From positions 27,329,629 through 27,393,628 of the forward strand of contig CM053327.1 of NCBI GenBank assembly GCA_028583605.1: a stretch of 64,000 bases of DNA, read 5' to 3'. Positions 51,401 to 53,117 of the stretch are shown in pieces. The DNA is from Dastarcus helophoroides (lineage: Eukaryota; Arthropoda; Insecta; Coleoptera; Bothrideridae). Below the pieces are notes generated by a model, which was not told where the DNA came from, did no database searches, and saw only the letters and a program-made list of their open reading frames with translations. Both the position numbers and the translations under genes were made by a program. Within the stretch, counting starts at the first letter, position 1. The number at the start of each line of letters is the position of its first letter.

Positions 51401-51541
51401 TATTATGGAGATTTGGATCTGAAGAGCATAAGAAAGAGCGAGCTTTTAGCTGGGCTTCAAGGTTCGGGTTCTACAAAAATAATTCCCAAGAAACCCAGAC
51501 CATCACCCGCGTCGCGTAACGCTCCAGATGCAGCCAATTAG
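6378..51541 (+). CDS. Gasp: Gasp / obstructor-C chitin-binding cuticle protein, isoform A (5 exons)
   Basis: This gene encodes a secreted chitin-binding protein of the CPAP3/obstructor group, which in insects organises chitin in the procuticle and tracheal lining. The coding exons are 6378-6429, 40525-40734, 40791-40979, 41889-42099 and 51394-51541. They join in frame to 810 nt (269 residues plus TAG), and every junction is GT-AG. An N-terminal hydrophobic signal peptide ends near VNA/QEN. Three peritrophin-A (ChtBD2) domains with six cysteines each follow, at roughly residues 25-82, 96-149 and 154-217, and then a basic Pro/Ser-rich tail. Signatures such as CPDDFGFYPH, LYGIFPD, CWNGEASRYQCSPGLAYD and DDCRKYFICLEG match the known Gasp family closely. 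Intron sizes are about 34,095, 56, 909 and 9,294 bp. The first of two in-tandem ATG codons was taken as the start. The assignment to Gasp rather than another obstructor rests on the near-invariant spacing and residues across all three domains. Confidence 0.93.
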
Positions 51542-52189
51542 ATAAATTCACGTTTGCAAAATTAAAAATCAAATAACGCCAAGTCCATACATGTACAAAA
51601 TTCTATAGAAAATCATTTGGTTAAGAAGTCTATTTATTATTTAATTTGATCGGACGCAAAACTAACCAAATGATTTTCTAATTTTACTTTATTTTTATAC
51701 GTCATTTAGTTGAGTTTTTACTTGATGCTTTATTGGCTATCTTTTATTCATAATTAACTGCTGTCGGTGGTTTAATTTAGAAATTGTTATGTATACAAAT
51801 AAATAAATATTAAACTAAGCTAACTAGTTTAATTTTCACCTTCTTCCTTCTTTCCTGAACTTTCTCTAAGGTGCAAGTTTCTTCTGAAAGAAAATGGTTT
51901 TCTTCTGGGCATTTTCTGGATAACAAAAGGTAACTTTTAACACACGACTTCTCGAAAGAAGCACAAGAATGGTTTTGGGTGTATAACTGATTAACAGTTG
52001 AGAGAACAAGTTGAATTGTAAATATACCCAACTAATAAGCTTGGAGTTTTGATTGAAAAAAGCTAAAATGATTAGCGTAAGTTATTAACAATAAAACCAC
52101 GTTCTGTTAATTTATGTGTTTTTCCAATTTTCAGCGAAGATTATTACAAAGATGTCGACTTAAAAGCATTGAAGAAATTGGGATATTAA
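6378..52189 (+). CDS. Gasp: Gasp isoform B using the distal alternative terminal exon
   Basis: The same first four exons can be spliced to 52135-52189 instead of 51394-51541. The acceptor is TTTTCAG before 52135, and the frame is exact: the TG left at the end of exon 4 is completed by C, restoring the last cysteine of the third chitin-binding domain. The short tail begins CEDYYKDVDLK and stops at TAA 52187-52189, giving 238 residues. It resembles the start of the exon 5 tail (CEDYYGDLDLK), so the two exons look like duplicates. A polyadenylation signal AATAAA lies at 52527-52532. The reading frame, the acceptor and the conserved Cys are seen directly. Use of both exons in transcripts is inference. 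Confidence 0.8.
6430..7123. other. Start of Gasp intron 1, nothing recognised
   Basis: Non-repetitive AT-rich sequence at first (6430-6770) grading into the degenerate background. Early-intron regulatory sequence is possible but no motif can be named. Confidence 0.4.
7137..7580. repeat. Family A foldback copy 6, with 13-bp target-site duplication
   Basis: TACAGACGAACTT flanks the element exactly (7124-7136 and 7581-7593). The 444-bp element has the left terminus GGTGGAACTGACGGGTCC, two left-arm/right-arm pairs and ends AAGATTTGTATTTC. Confidence 0.88.
7594..9230. other. Gasp intron 1 sequence without a recognised gene
   Basis: Mixed sequence; 7800-8850 is less repetitive than its surroundings. 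It includes short repeats of AGTATAGT around 8500-8530. No open frame or RNA gene could be supported. Confidence 0.4.
9231..9483. repeat. Family A foldback copy 7
   Basis: A nearly full simple copy: left terminus GGAATAGACTGGTCCTTG, both arms with the GCGTTTCGATAGCC / GCTATCGAAACGCG blocks, and the right arm ending AAGATTTGTATTTC. Confidence 0.82.
9484..10630. other. AT-rich degenerate background, no gene seen
   Basis: Pyrimidine-leaning background with TTTTGACTT, AAATTTTCG and similar words. No feature recognised. Confidence 0.5.
10647..10824. repeat. Family A foldback copy 8, with 16-bp target-site duplication
   Basis: TTATATTAATTCGAAA is repeated exactly at 10631-10646 and 10825-10840. 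The element is internally shortened (178 bp) but retains both outer arms and one ACGCGTTTCGACAGCC block. Confidence 0.85.
10872..10982. repeat. Family A short copy 9
   Basis: Left terminus GGTGGAACGAACTGG and outer arm, then directly the right outer arm (GGTTTCAGGGGACAAGG). The entire central part with the hammerhead-like blocks is missing. Confidence 0.75.
10983..11747. other. AT-rich degenerate background, no gene seen
   Basis: Background words dominate. The open frame at 11481-11696 is Phe/Lys/Ser-rich and has no recognisable family. Confidence 0.5.
11748..11845. repeat. Family A fragment (copy 10)
   Basis: Left terminus GGCGGAACGGACTGGTCC and outer arm, then loss of similarity after ACATTAAAGCAACC. 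Confidence 0.7.
12079..12436. repeat. Tandem array, monomer about 135 bp, about 2.6 copies
   Basis: The block CAATAAAAATTTGCGTTG recurs starting near 12140, 12275 and 12357. Each is followed by CTGAATTTGTCACAAAAA and GTATTTGAGGTGTT. The third copy is shortened at its start, giving an 82-bp spacing. No coding potential. Confidence 0.75.
12437..13190. other. AT-rich degenerate background, no gene seen
   Basis: Background words with no element boundary recognised. Confidence 0.45.
13191..13240. repeat. Family A terminus (solo fragment)
   Basis: Only the outer end is present: GGTGAAATGGATTGGTCC, TTGGTTATCTTC and AAATTGAAATACAA. Confidence 0.6.
13252..13372. repeat. Pair of about 30-bp direct repeats
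   Basis: GGTAACTCAGTATGTCCA followed by CATACCAGAG occurs at about 13256-13283 and 13345-13372, with one or two differences and 89 bp between starts. The second copy abuts the family B fragment. Confidence 0.6.
13370..13455 (+). repeat. Family B fragment (3' part)
   Basis: AGTAGTTCTTTGACACGGTC through GAAGCCTTCGTTATCATA matches the 3' part of the family B element at 38568-38888. The hammerhead-like part is missing, as expected for 5' truncation. Confidence 0.7.
13691..13728. repeat. Family A terminus (solo fragment)
   Basis: CAAACGGACTGGTCCTTG followed by TTTTCAAAAATTGA matches the outer end of family A only. Confidence 0.5.
13838..13988. repeat. Family A left-arm copy 12
   Basis: Left terminus GGTCGAACGGACTGGTCC and a complete left arm through GCTATCATCTTCGGAGAG. 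There is no right arm. Confidence 0.75.
13989..15162. other. Less repetitive intronic block
   Basis: Base composition is more balanced than in the background, and the repeat words are largely absent. It contains a cysteine-bearing minus-strand reading frame (14426-14663), listed separately. No splice-supported gene model could be built. Confidence 0.4.
14426..14663 (-). other. Unrecognised minus-strand reading frame, 73-75 codons
   Basis: The frame ends TAA at 14426-14428. It encodes KLLVRPGGYAETADC, then a stretch with three more cysteines ending RKCHDCNESDAS. Codon choice and residue mix look more protein-like than the Lys/Phe-rich frames elsewhere. An in-frame TGA lies just upstream, and no convincing acceptor sits between it and the frame. 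It may be an exon of a gene nested in the Gasp intron, a pseudogene fragment or chance. No family recognised. Confidence 0.2.
15176..15527 (-). mobile_element. 5'-truncated LINE copy, 3' end of an RNase H-bearing non-LTR element
   Basis: AATCACTCTACAT is duplicated exactly at 15163-15175 and 15528-15540. Read on the minus strand, the insert encodes the C-terminal zinc-knuckle part (CLEEDESVEHVMCHCPALAS, with C..C..H..C spacing) and then GDFWPSVA, REAHPRD and a TGA at 15286-15288. The 3' UTR ends in a heptamer tail of CTGGATT units (AATCCAG on the element strand). It is the same family as the elements at 38119-38424 and 61329-63151. Target-primed insertion is directly supported. Confidence 0.9.
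15541..15885. other. Intronic sequence, nothing recognised
   Basis: No gene or repeat family recognised between the two LINE relics. Confidence 0.4.
15886..16612 (-). pseudogene. LINE relic: RNase H domain plus zinc-knuckle C-terminus
   Basis: On the minus strand from about 16610 the frame reads LVVEAGALSAAYRL, then a spacer, then an RNase H type-I core. FTDGSK carries the first catalytic Asp, FQAEVTA the Glu, and YSDSQAA the second Asp. After a stop near 16132 the last RNase H part is missing, and a later frame gives the C-terminal C..EEEETPLHI knuckle region, ending at 15893. The family is distinct from the CLEEDESVEH elements. The copy is internally deleted and non-functional. Confidence 0.75.
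16613..16981. other. Intronic background, no gene seen
   Basis: AT-rich degenerate words; ends at the target duplication of the next family A copy. Confidence 0.45.
16982..17333. repeat. Family A foldback copy 13, with 11-bp target-site duplication
   Basis: TTCTAGGTAGA (16971-16981) and TTCCAGGTAGA (17334-17344) flank the element with one mismatch. It contains two successive palindromic cores with GACAGCC variants (GCTGTCGAAACGCG). Confidence 0.8.
17345..17757. other. AT-rich degenerate background, no gene seen
   Basis: Purine-leaning background words only. Confidence 0.5.
17770..17964. repeat. Family A foldback copy 14, with 12-bp target-site duplication
   Basis: ATTTTCGAGTTT is repeated exactly at 17758-17769 and 17965-17976. 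This copy has the right terminus (ATAACCAAGGACCAATCCG, TTCCACCAAA) but lacks the left terminus, so one end is truncated. This is typical of retroposed copies. Confidence 0.85.
17977..18466. other. AT-rich background with an AT microsatellite-like patch
   Basis: Around 18320-18385 the words ATATAGAGGAATAT repeat several times. Otherwise degenerate background. Confidence 0.5.
18467..18968 (+). repeat. Family C foldback element carrying a hammerhead ribozyme
   Basis: The element begins TATGCTAATAGAATACAACC, shared with the copy at 20525. It contains a 374-bp imperfect palindrome (18595-18968) whose arms start AATTTTAAGCTCGATACTTG and end with the reverse complement. The shared inner block is GCACAGACCAATAGG followed by AACATTTATCAGATTC. 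The palindrome's apex is the hammerhead motif at 18761-18803. Confidence 0.85.
18761..18803 (+). ncRNA. Type-I hammerhead self-cleaving ribozyme motif
   Basis: Helix I is ACCAAA (18761-18766) with TTTGGT (18798-18803), 6 bp. CTGACGA (18767-18773) is the CUGANGA box. Helix II is GATCT/AGATC (18774-18778 and 18783-18787), 5 perfect pairs closed by a 4-nt AATA loop. GAAA is at 18788-18791. Helix III is the minimal self-complementary CCGG (18792-18795), extended by the conserved A-U pair. The cleavage triplet is GUC with the cut after 18797. All core nucleotides are present and there are no insertions. A helix III without a loop is typical of Penelope-like-element and retrozyme hammerheads, which are thought to act as dimers or to need co-transcriptional pairing. 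Confidence 0.85.
18969..20074. other. AT-rich degenerate background, no gene seen
   Basis: Background words. Frames at 19169-19459, 19302-19517 and 19641-19832 are Phe/Lys-rich artefacts on overlapping strands. Confidence 0.5.
20075..20356. mobile_element. Terminal-inverted-repeat element (282 bp)
   Basis: AACATGAGGCATTTTGTGC, then AAAAGTGGCC at the left, is matched by an inverted copy GGCCACTTTTGCAC, AAAAGCCTCAAATGTT ending at 20356. The arms are about 30 bp with few mismatches. The interior is unique-looking and non-coding. Confidence 0.7.
20525..20809 (+). repeat. Family C copy lacking the hammerhead core, with 11-bp target-site duplication
   Basis: AAAATTTTGAG flanks the 285-bp copy exactly (20514-20524 and 20810-20820). 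It begins TATGCAAGTAGAATACAACC and contains the inverted block GCACAGACCAATAGG with its complement. At the apex, where the ribozyme should be, there is a run of GTTA/TTAG repeats (about 20713-20750) between TTTGG and TTTGGTTTTC. Confidence 0.85.
20821..21189. other. AT-rich background, no gene seen
   Basis: Degenerate background words only. Confidence 0.45.
21190..22160. repeat. Large inverted repeat (arms roughly 340 bp)
   Basis: The left arm (about 21190-21545; e.g. GACTTTGGTAATCAATTACT near its end) is matched in reverse by a right arm (about 21820-22160; ATTGATTACCAAAGTCAG onwards). Corresponding blocks include GTAGATAATTTAATC / GATTAAATTATCTAC. The arms are diverged. A single-orientation relative lies at 49330-49830. 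Confidence 0.65.
22161..23700. other. Long non-repetitive block inside Gasp intron 1
   Basis: This 1.5-kb block lacks the degenerate background words and foldback families. It has a TATAAA at 23035-23040 followed by GCGG and a short ATG frame at 23125-23152 ending at a possible donor (GAG|GTAAAG). That looks like a weak first-exon candidate, but no continuation can be shown. Enhancer content is possible. Confidence 0.35.
23701..26153. other. Purine-rich degenerate background, no gene seen
   Basis: The + strand is dominated by variations of GAAAAAAGTCGAAATTTC and TTTGAGAAAA. The open frames at 24661-24884 on both strands are chance. Confidence 0.55.
26154..26300. repeat. Family A copy 15 (shortened)
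   Basis: Outer arms GAAATACAAATCTTGTCCCC and its complement surround one ACGCGTTTCTAAAGCC block. A separate family A terminus (AGATAACCAAAGACCAGTCC) lies at 26385-26417. Confidence 0.7.
26385..28420. repeat. Tandem segmental duplication, period about 1,018 bp
   Basis: Two diverged copies start at AGATAACCAAGG-like positions 26385 and 27403. Each runs through shared blocks (e.g. GAGAAAAGTGGCAACATTTC, AATCAGAGAACGTATCATT) and ends in TTTTTACTGTAATTTTGGTG and a family A left end (27246 and 28260). The copies carry independent small changes. Confidence 0.8.
27246..27432. repeat. Family A copy 16
   Basis: Left terminus GGTGGAACGGACTGGTCC, shortened centre with ATAGCCAAGCTATAATCTTC, and right outer arm with GAAGATAACCAAGGAC. 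Confidence 0.78.
28260..28437. repeat. Family A copy 17, truncated at its right arm
   Basis: Left terminus GGTGAAACGGACTGGTCC and full left arm, then the inner right arm (GAGCAACCTTTGTTGTG) up to TTTTTTAA, where the next palindrome starts. Confidence 0.75.
28438..28753. repeat. 69-bp inverted repeat enclosing a family A palindrome
   Basis: GTAAGGTGCTTGAGCCTTGC onwards (28438-28506) is repeated in inverse at 28685-28753 with very few changes. The space between is exactly a small family A copy (28507-28684). The arms are GC-richer than their surroundings (CACCCCTCCTCTGCCTCATG). Confidence 0.8.
28754..29239. other. AT-rich degenerate background, no gene seen
   Basis: Purine-leaning background words only. 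Confidence 0.45.
29375..29770 (-). pseudogene. RTE-like LINE C-terminal fragment
   Basis: The minus-strand frame reads FQM, AHRRILRISWNDKVSN, LQYLGQVLRADKYQLLQL, IMQGKIQGK and RRRMSWLRNLREWF, ending MMIANFH and a stop at 29375. This is the typical C-terminal end of insect RTE-type endonuclease/reverse-transcriptase elements. Stops in the upstream part show decay. Confidence 0.7.
30262..30420. repeat. Family A copy 18 (short)
   Basis: Both outer arms are present, with the centre reduced to CACAACAAAGGAGCAACC. The right terminus is ATAACCAAGGACCAGTCTG and TTCCACCAAAAT. Confidence 0.75.
30440..31715 (-). pseudogene. Decayed RTE-type reverse transcriptase
   Basis: On the minus strand the RT begins near IAKIQNYRPINLL. 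A frame at 31170-31646 follows with EQGGFCAG, FIDYEKAFDTIDH, a changed RT box (GVRQRYIVSP instead of GVRQGD-SP) and HLRFGDDII, where the catalytic box has Gly in place of Ala. Further downstream, in broken frames, are SEKLGLSINISKT, a TYGAETLTLT-like segment and WSDNIP near 30470. Multiple stops and frameshifts make it non-functional. It is a different family from the fragment at 29375. Confidence 0.75.
32280..32640. other. GC-richer, CpG-containing island of unknown nature
   Basis: In contrast to its surroundings this stretch has many CpG (CTCGCCGAAGG, CTCGCGCTCGAG, TCTCGACGATGAG) and lacks background words. No long frame, tRNA-like or rRNA-like sequence was recognised. A promoter of a nested transcript or an old mobile element are both possible. 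Confidence 0.35.
32641..33281. other. Intronic sequence, nothing recognised
   Basis: Mostly non-repetitive; no feature supported. Confidence 0.35.
33282..33481. repeat. 200-bp foldback element (arms about 88 bp)
   Basis: CATCAGCAGGAAGATGTAAG at 33282 is matched by its reverse complement ending at 33481. The arms continue through AACATTTTTTCTTTG, AATCAAA and GAGAAAGTACAAA with few differences, leaving a short central loop near 33370-33395. Confidence 0.8.
33482..35050. other. Less repetitive intronic block
   Basis: It contains a short ATG frame (34568-34726), listed separately, and a 108-codon frame at 34081-34407 that has no recognised similarity. A TTATAAGAG sequence occurs near 34412. No gene model is supported. 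Confidence 0.35.
34568..34726 (+). other. Short unrecognised frame, 52 codons
   Basis: The frame starts AAAATGG and encodes MESGILQGEIPAVTEEKR, then EIWTRLEVLRQTIHTYVRK, and stops at TAA. The mixed, charged composition differs from the Phe/Lys-rich chance frames, and a possible donor (TAT|GTACGC) lies inside. No family recognised; a chance frame remains the default reading. Confidence 0.15.
35051..36089. other. AT-rich degenerate background, no gene seen
   Basis: Background words only. The minus-strand frame 35762-36046 is Lys/Asn-rich and unconvincing. Confidence 0.5.
36090..36515. repeat. Two family A palindromes in tandem
   Basis: The first runs 36090-36325 and the second 36328-36515. 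Each has both arms with GATAGTCAAGCT variants and CTGAAGATGATA centres. They meet at CAATTTTTGAAACACAATTG. Confidence 0.8.
36516..36815. other. AT-rich background, no gene seen
   Basis: Degenerate words only. Confidence 0.4.
36816..36899. repeat. 84-bp hairpin repeat (arms about 25 bp)
   Basis: CCATAGAAGATTTTACTCC followed by TTTACCA is inverted at 36874-36899 (TGGTAAAGGGGTAAAACC, TTCTATGG) with two or three mismatches. Confidence 0.65.
36900..38109. other. AT-rich background grading into a less repetitive stretch
   Basis: 36900-37860 is background. 37861-38109 lacks it, but no gene is supported. Confidence 0.4.
38119..38424 (+). mobile_element. 5'-truncated LINE copy (3' end), likely 9-bp target-site duplication
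   Basis: It encodes the terminal RMGIINDPSCGGCLEEDES, VEHVMCHC, GDFWPSMA and HPRDVLQFLN, and ends in two AATCCAG heptamers (38408-38421). GAAATTAAC occurs at 38110-38118 and 38425-38433. Compared with the copy at 61329-63151 it lacks a few codons after ALASI and has an early stop. Confidence 0.85.
38568..38888 (+). repeat. Family B element with hammerhead-like motif and 10-bp target-site duplication
   Basis: TGAATTTTAA flanks the element exactly (38558-38567 and 38889-38898). Left and right portions form an inverted repeat (GGATATACTTCTTCTGAGAT / CGAAAGAAGTATATCC, and AAAATACAAGGAAATATAC / GTATATTTTCTTGTATATTT). The hammerhead-like core is at 38759-38804. Confidence 0.75.
38759..38804 (+). 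ncRNA. Hammerhead-like motif in family B (imperfect)
   Basis: Helix I TGTTC/GAACA (38759-38763 and 38800-38804) pairs perfectly. CTGAAGA is at 38764-38770. Helix II GCCC/GGGC (38772-38775 and 38788-38791) has a long loop, and GAAA is at 38792-38795. The stretch before the cut is CCTC, so the UC is present but helix III is not paired. One extra A (38771) follows the box. The tandem copy at about 39051-39096 has CTGC instead and has lost the U. Probably a decayed ribozyme. Confidence 0.4.
38962..39260 (+). repeat. Tandem partial duplicate of family B with its flank
   Basis: From GGCCAATTTCAAAATTTG onwards this repeats 38667-38961 with few changes, including the right flank TGAATTTTAACGTGGAAATT. 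The duplication is therefore genomic rather than a second insertion. The period is about 294 bp. Confidence 0.8.
39261..40524. other. End of Gasp intron 1, mostly non-repetitive
   Basis: A stretch at about 40100-40160 (CGCATCCTACTCGCAGTGCT) recurs as a similar phrase near 24785-24815. No gene or RNA supported. Proximity to exon 2 makes regulatory content possible. Confidence 0.35.
40525..40734 (+). CDS. Gasp: Gasp exon 2 (first chitin-binding domain)
   Basis: The acceptor TTTTCAG ends at 40524 and the donor GTAAGC starts at 40735. The exon encodes the rest of the signal peptide (VNA), the mature start QENFKC, and the complete first peritrophin-A domain with six cysteines and the aromatic residues typical of chitin contact (FYPH, KYWKC). 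A 56-bp intron follows. Confidence 0.93.
40791..40979 (+). CDS. Gasp: Gasp exon 3 (second chitin-binding domain)
   Basis: The acceptor GACAG ends at 40790 and the donor GTACGT starts at 40980. The exon encodes EPPISTPHCERLYGIFPD and then a six-cysteine peritrophin-A domain ending VPECKNE. Both splice phases are 1, so the exon is symmetric (189 nt). Confidence 0.93.
40980..41888. other. Gasp intron 3, nothing recognised
   Basis: Non-repetitive. A 67-codon frame at 41525-41728 has no recognised similarity and is not claimed. Confidence 0.4.
41889..42099 (+). CDS. Gasp: Gasp exon 4 (third chitin-binding domain)
   Basis: The acceptor TTCCAG ends at 41888 and the donor GTAAGT starts at 42100. 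The exon encodes VAGGFACPAPGE through DPEDVPG and the first two bases of the final cysteine codon. The sixth cysteine of this domain therefore depends on which terminal exon is spliced on. Confidence 0.93.
42100..43541. other. Start of Gasp intron 4
   Basis: 42100-42880 is non-repetitive. At 42890-42960 a GC-richer element end appears (GCAGCCCAAGAACGG, GCGGCCTAAGGGGGGC). Degenerate background then begins. Confidence 0.4.
43542..43721. repeat. Family A copy 20, with 13-bp target-site duplication
   Basis: ATAAATTATGGGG is repeated exactly at 43529-43541 and 43722-43734. The left terminus GGACTGGTCCTTGG, a shortened centre with GATGATAGCTTGGC and the right arm are present. Confidence 0.85.
43735..46220. 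other. AT-rich degenerate background, no gene seen
   Basis: The stretch switches from pyrimidine-leaning (43735-44300) to purine-leaning (44500-45200) and back. Words of AAATTTTCAAAAAA and GTCGAAATTTT type dominate. Confidence 0.5.
46221..46680. repeat. Tandem array, monomer about 133 bp
   Basis: TTTTCGTAAAA followed by TTTGAGTTAAATTTCTAG starts near 46221, 46354 and 46488. Each unit continues with GGAAATTCTAAGAATG, then CGAACGTTTAAAATT and TTTTTTAATTGTATT. A shortened fourth unit follows (46596-46680). Confidence 0.8.
46681..49330. other. AT-rich degenerate background, no gene seen
   Basis: It includes a small GC-richer patch at 48180-48260 (GGGCAAGCTCCTCC, CCCCTGCCCTACTG) that resembles the ends of the element at 53118-54939. 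Around 47260-47320 CATTCGCGAATGC-type words repeat. Confidence 0.5.
49331..49839. repeat. Single-orientation relative of the large inverted repeat
   Basis: Blocks such as ATTATTGATTACCAAAATCA, CAACTTTCT, and the paired ends CAACTCC / TCCAATTGCAACC match the arms of 21190-22160. It is a diverged dispersed repeat without coding capacity. Confidence 0.5.
49840..50075. repeat. Family A copy 21
   Basis: Left end GGTCTGGTCCTTGG, full left arm with GACAGCCAAGCTATCATC, centre AGAGAGATATTC, right arm with GCTGTCGAAACGCG, ending GGGGACAGGATTGG. Confidence 0.8.
50076..51393. other. End of Gasp intron 4, non-repetitive
   Basis: It largely lacks the background words. A 78-codon frame (50879-51115) has no recognised family. 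A conserved regulatory role near the terminal exons is possible but unsupported. Confidence 0.35.
51394..51541 (+). CDS. Gasp: Gasp exon 5 (terminal exon, isoform A)
   Basis: The acceptor CTTTACAG ends at 51393. The exon completes the Cys codon and encodes CEDYYGDLDLKSIRKSELL, then a low-complexity Ser/Pro/Lys tail ending in Asn before TAG 51539-51541. The DYYGDLDLKSIRKSELLAG segment is a hallmark of Gasp C-termini. Polyadenylation signals AATAAA are at 51798-51803 and 51802-51807. Confidence 0.92.
51606..51680 (+). promoter_or_regulatory. Perfect 18-bp hairpin in the Gasp isoform A 3' UTR
   Basis: TAGAAAATCATTTGGTTA (51606-51623) is repeated as its exact reverse complement at 51663-51680, with a 39-nt loop. 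It lies 65 nt after the isoform A stop codon. It could form a stable RNA stem or be a small insertion; its function is unknown. Confidence 0.5.
51798..51807 (+). terminator. Polyadenylation signals, Gasp isoform A
   Basis: Two overlapping AATAAA hexamers lie about 260 bp after the isoform A stop codon. They would end the proximal transcript before the distal terminal exon. Confidence 0.55.
52135..52189 (+). CDS. Gasp: Gasp alternative terminal exon (isoform B)
   Basis: This 55-nt coding exon encodes CEDYYKDVDLKALKKLGY and TAA. It has a good acceptor (pyrimidine tract then TTTTCAG) and keeps the reading frame with exon 4. It resembles the first part of exon 5 at the protein level, which points to an exon duplication with a shortened tail. 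Confidence 0.78.
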
Positions 52190-52526
52190 ATCACCGAGAG
52201 TGAAATAGCGCTGTACAAATACAGATAACAAGACTCATCACTGTTTTGCCATTTTTCGTTTCATCAATTTTCGTCATCGTGTAGATCAAATGATTTCAGA
52301 ATTTAAGCGAAACTGTATAAAGGGGGAGCCCTGAAGGCGGAAGGGTTAACTAATGAATAGTTTTTGCAGTTTTGGTTAAATTTTTTTACTTGTACATTTT
52401 TTGTTAAAATTTTTCTTTAATTAAGTACTTAAGCATATTTATTATTAGCTATCCAGTGTCTATAAAGTGTATTCTATGAAATTAAAATAATTTAGTTGTA
52501 ATGTAATTGTTATAAGTGACTTATTT

Positions 52527-52532
52527 AATAAA
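52527..52532 (+). terminator. Polyadenylation signal, Gasp isoform B
   Basis: AATAAA lies about 338 bp after the isoform B stop, followed by a T-rich stretch. It is a plausible end of the gene. Confidence 0.5.
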
Positions 52533-52870
52533 ATACTTAAAAGAGACTTTTTTCTTGATTTCGTATTGTCAGGAGTTCTTAAACTTCTTTTTTATAAACG
52601 TTAGTTGAATATCCTAATCCTAAAAAAACGAAAATAGTGCAAAAACAAAATGGTAAACGAATGCAAAAAGTGACAGTTTTTCTTACATCTTTCAAATTCA
52701 AATTACACATACCAAATTTTACAAGTAAATGCAAACTAGGTTTGGTATATCCGACTCGAATGCTAACAAATGTTCCGACAAGTACTAAAGAATTCACGGA
52801 CGTCAAGCGTGTGACTTCTCAGTATTACCGCCACCTATTGGTCCATAGAGAAACACTATGGCCAGGTTGC
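52533..52870. other. Intergenic after Gasp, nothing recognised
   Basis: Non-repetitive AT-rich DNA. The overlapping frames on both strands here (52579-52885) are not supported. Confidence 0.35.
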
Positions 52871-53026
52871 ATTCTATCTGGCTAGGTTGCATTCTACTTG
52901 CATACGACATTGTTGGCGATGGCCATTCAAGGGGGGTATACCAAACTGACGAGATCTAACAAGATCGAAACCGGTATTTGGTTTCCAAACTTCAAATCTA
53001 ATAAATGTTCAAACCTATTGGTCTTG
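52871..53026. repeat. Family C copies abutting head to head
   Basis: GGTTGCATTCTACTTGCATA (ending 52904) is the family C start on the minus strand. From 52935 a + strand family C inner part runs through the hammerhead and CCAAACTTCAAATC to CTATTGGTCTTG. The far end is interrupted by the hAT-like element and may resume at GATACCAAATT after 55600. Confidence 0.65.
52940..52982 (+). ncRNA. Type-I hammerhead ribozyme motif, second copy
   Basis: ACCAAA (52940-52945) with TTTGGT (52977-52982) is helix I. CTGACGA is at 52946-52952. GATCT/AGATC (52953-52957 and 52962-52966) closes an AACA loop. GAAA is at 52967-52970, then CCGG (52971-52974). The triplet is GUA here (cut after 52976), still an allowed NUH. 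The difference from the first copy affects only the loop and the cleavage base, so the core is conserved between copies. Confidence 0.82.
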
Positions 53027-53117
53027 TGCATAGGCAGGGGCGGCCTTAGCCATTGCGAGGCTCCGGGCGGATAGATCTTTAAGAGGCCCTCGTCTTTGTG
53101 GAATTAGTTTTAACATA

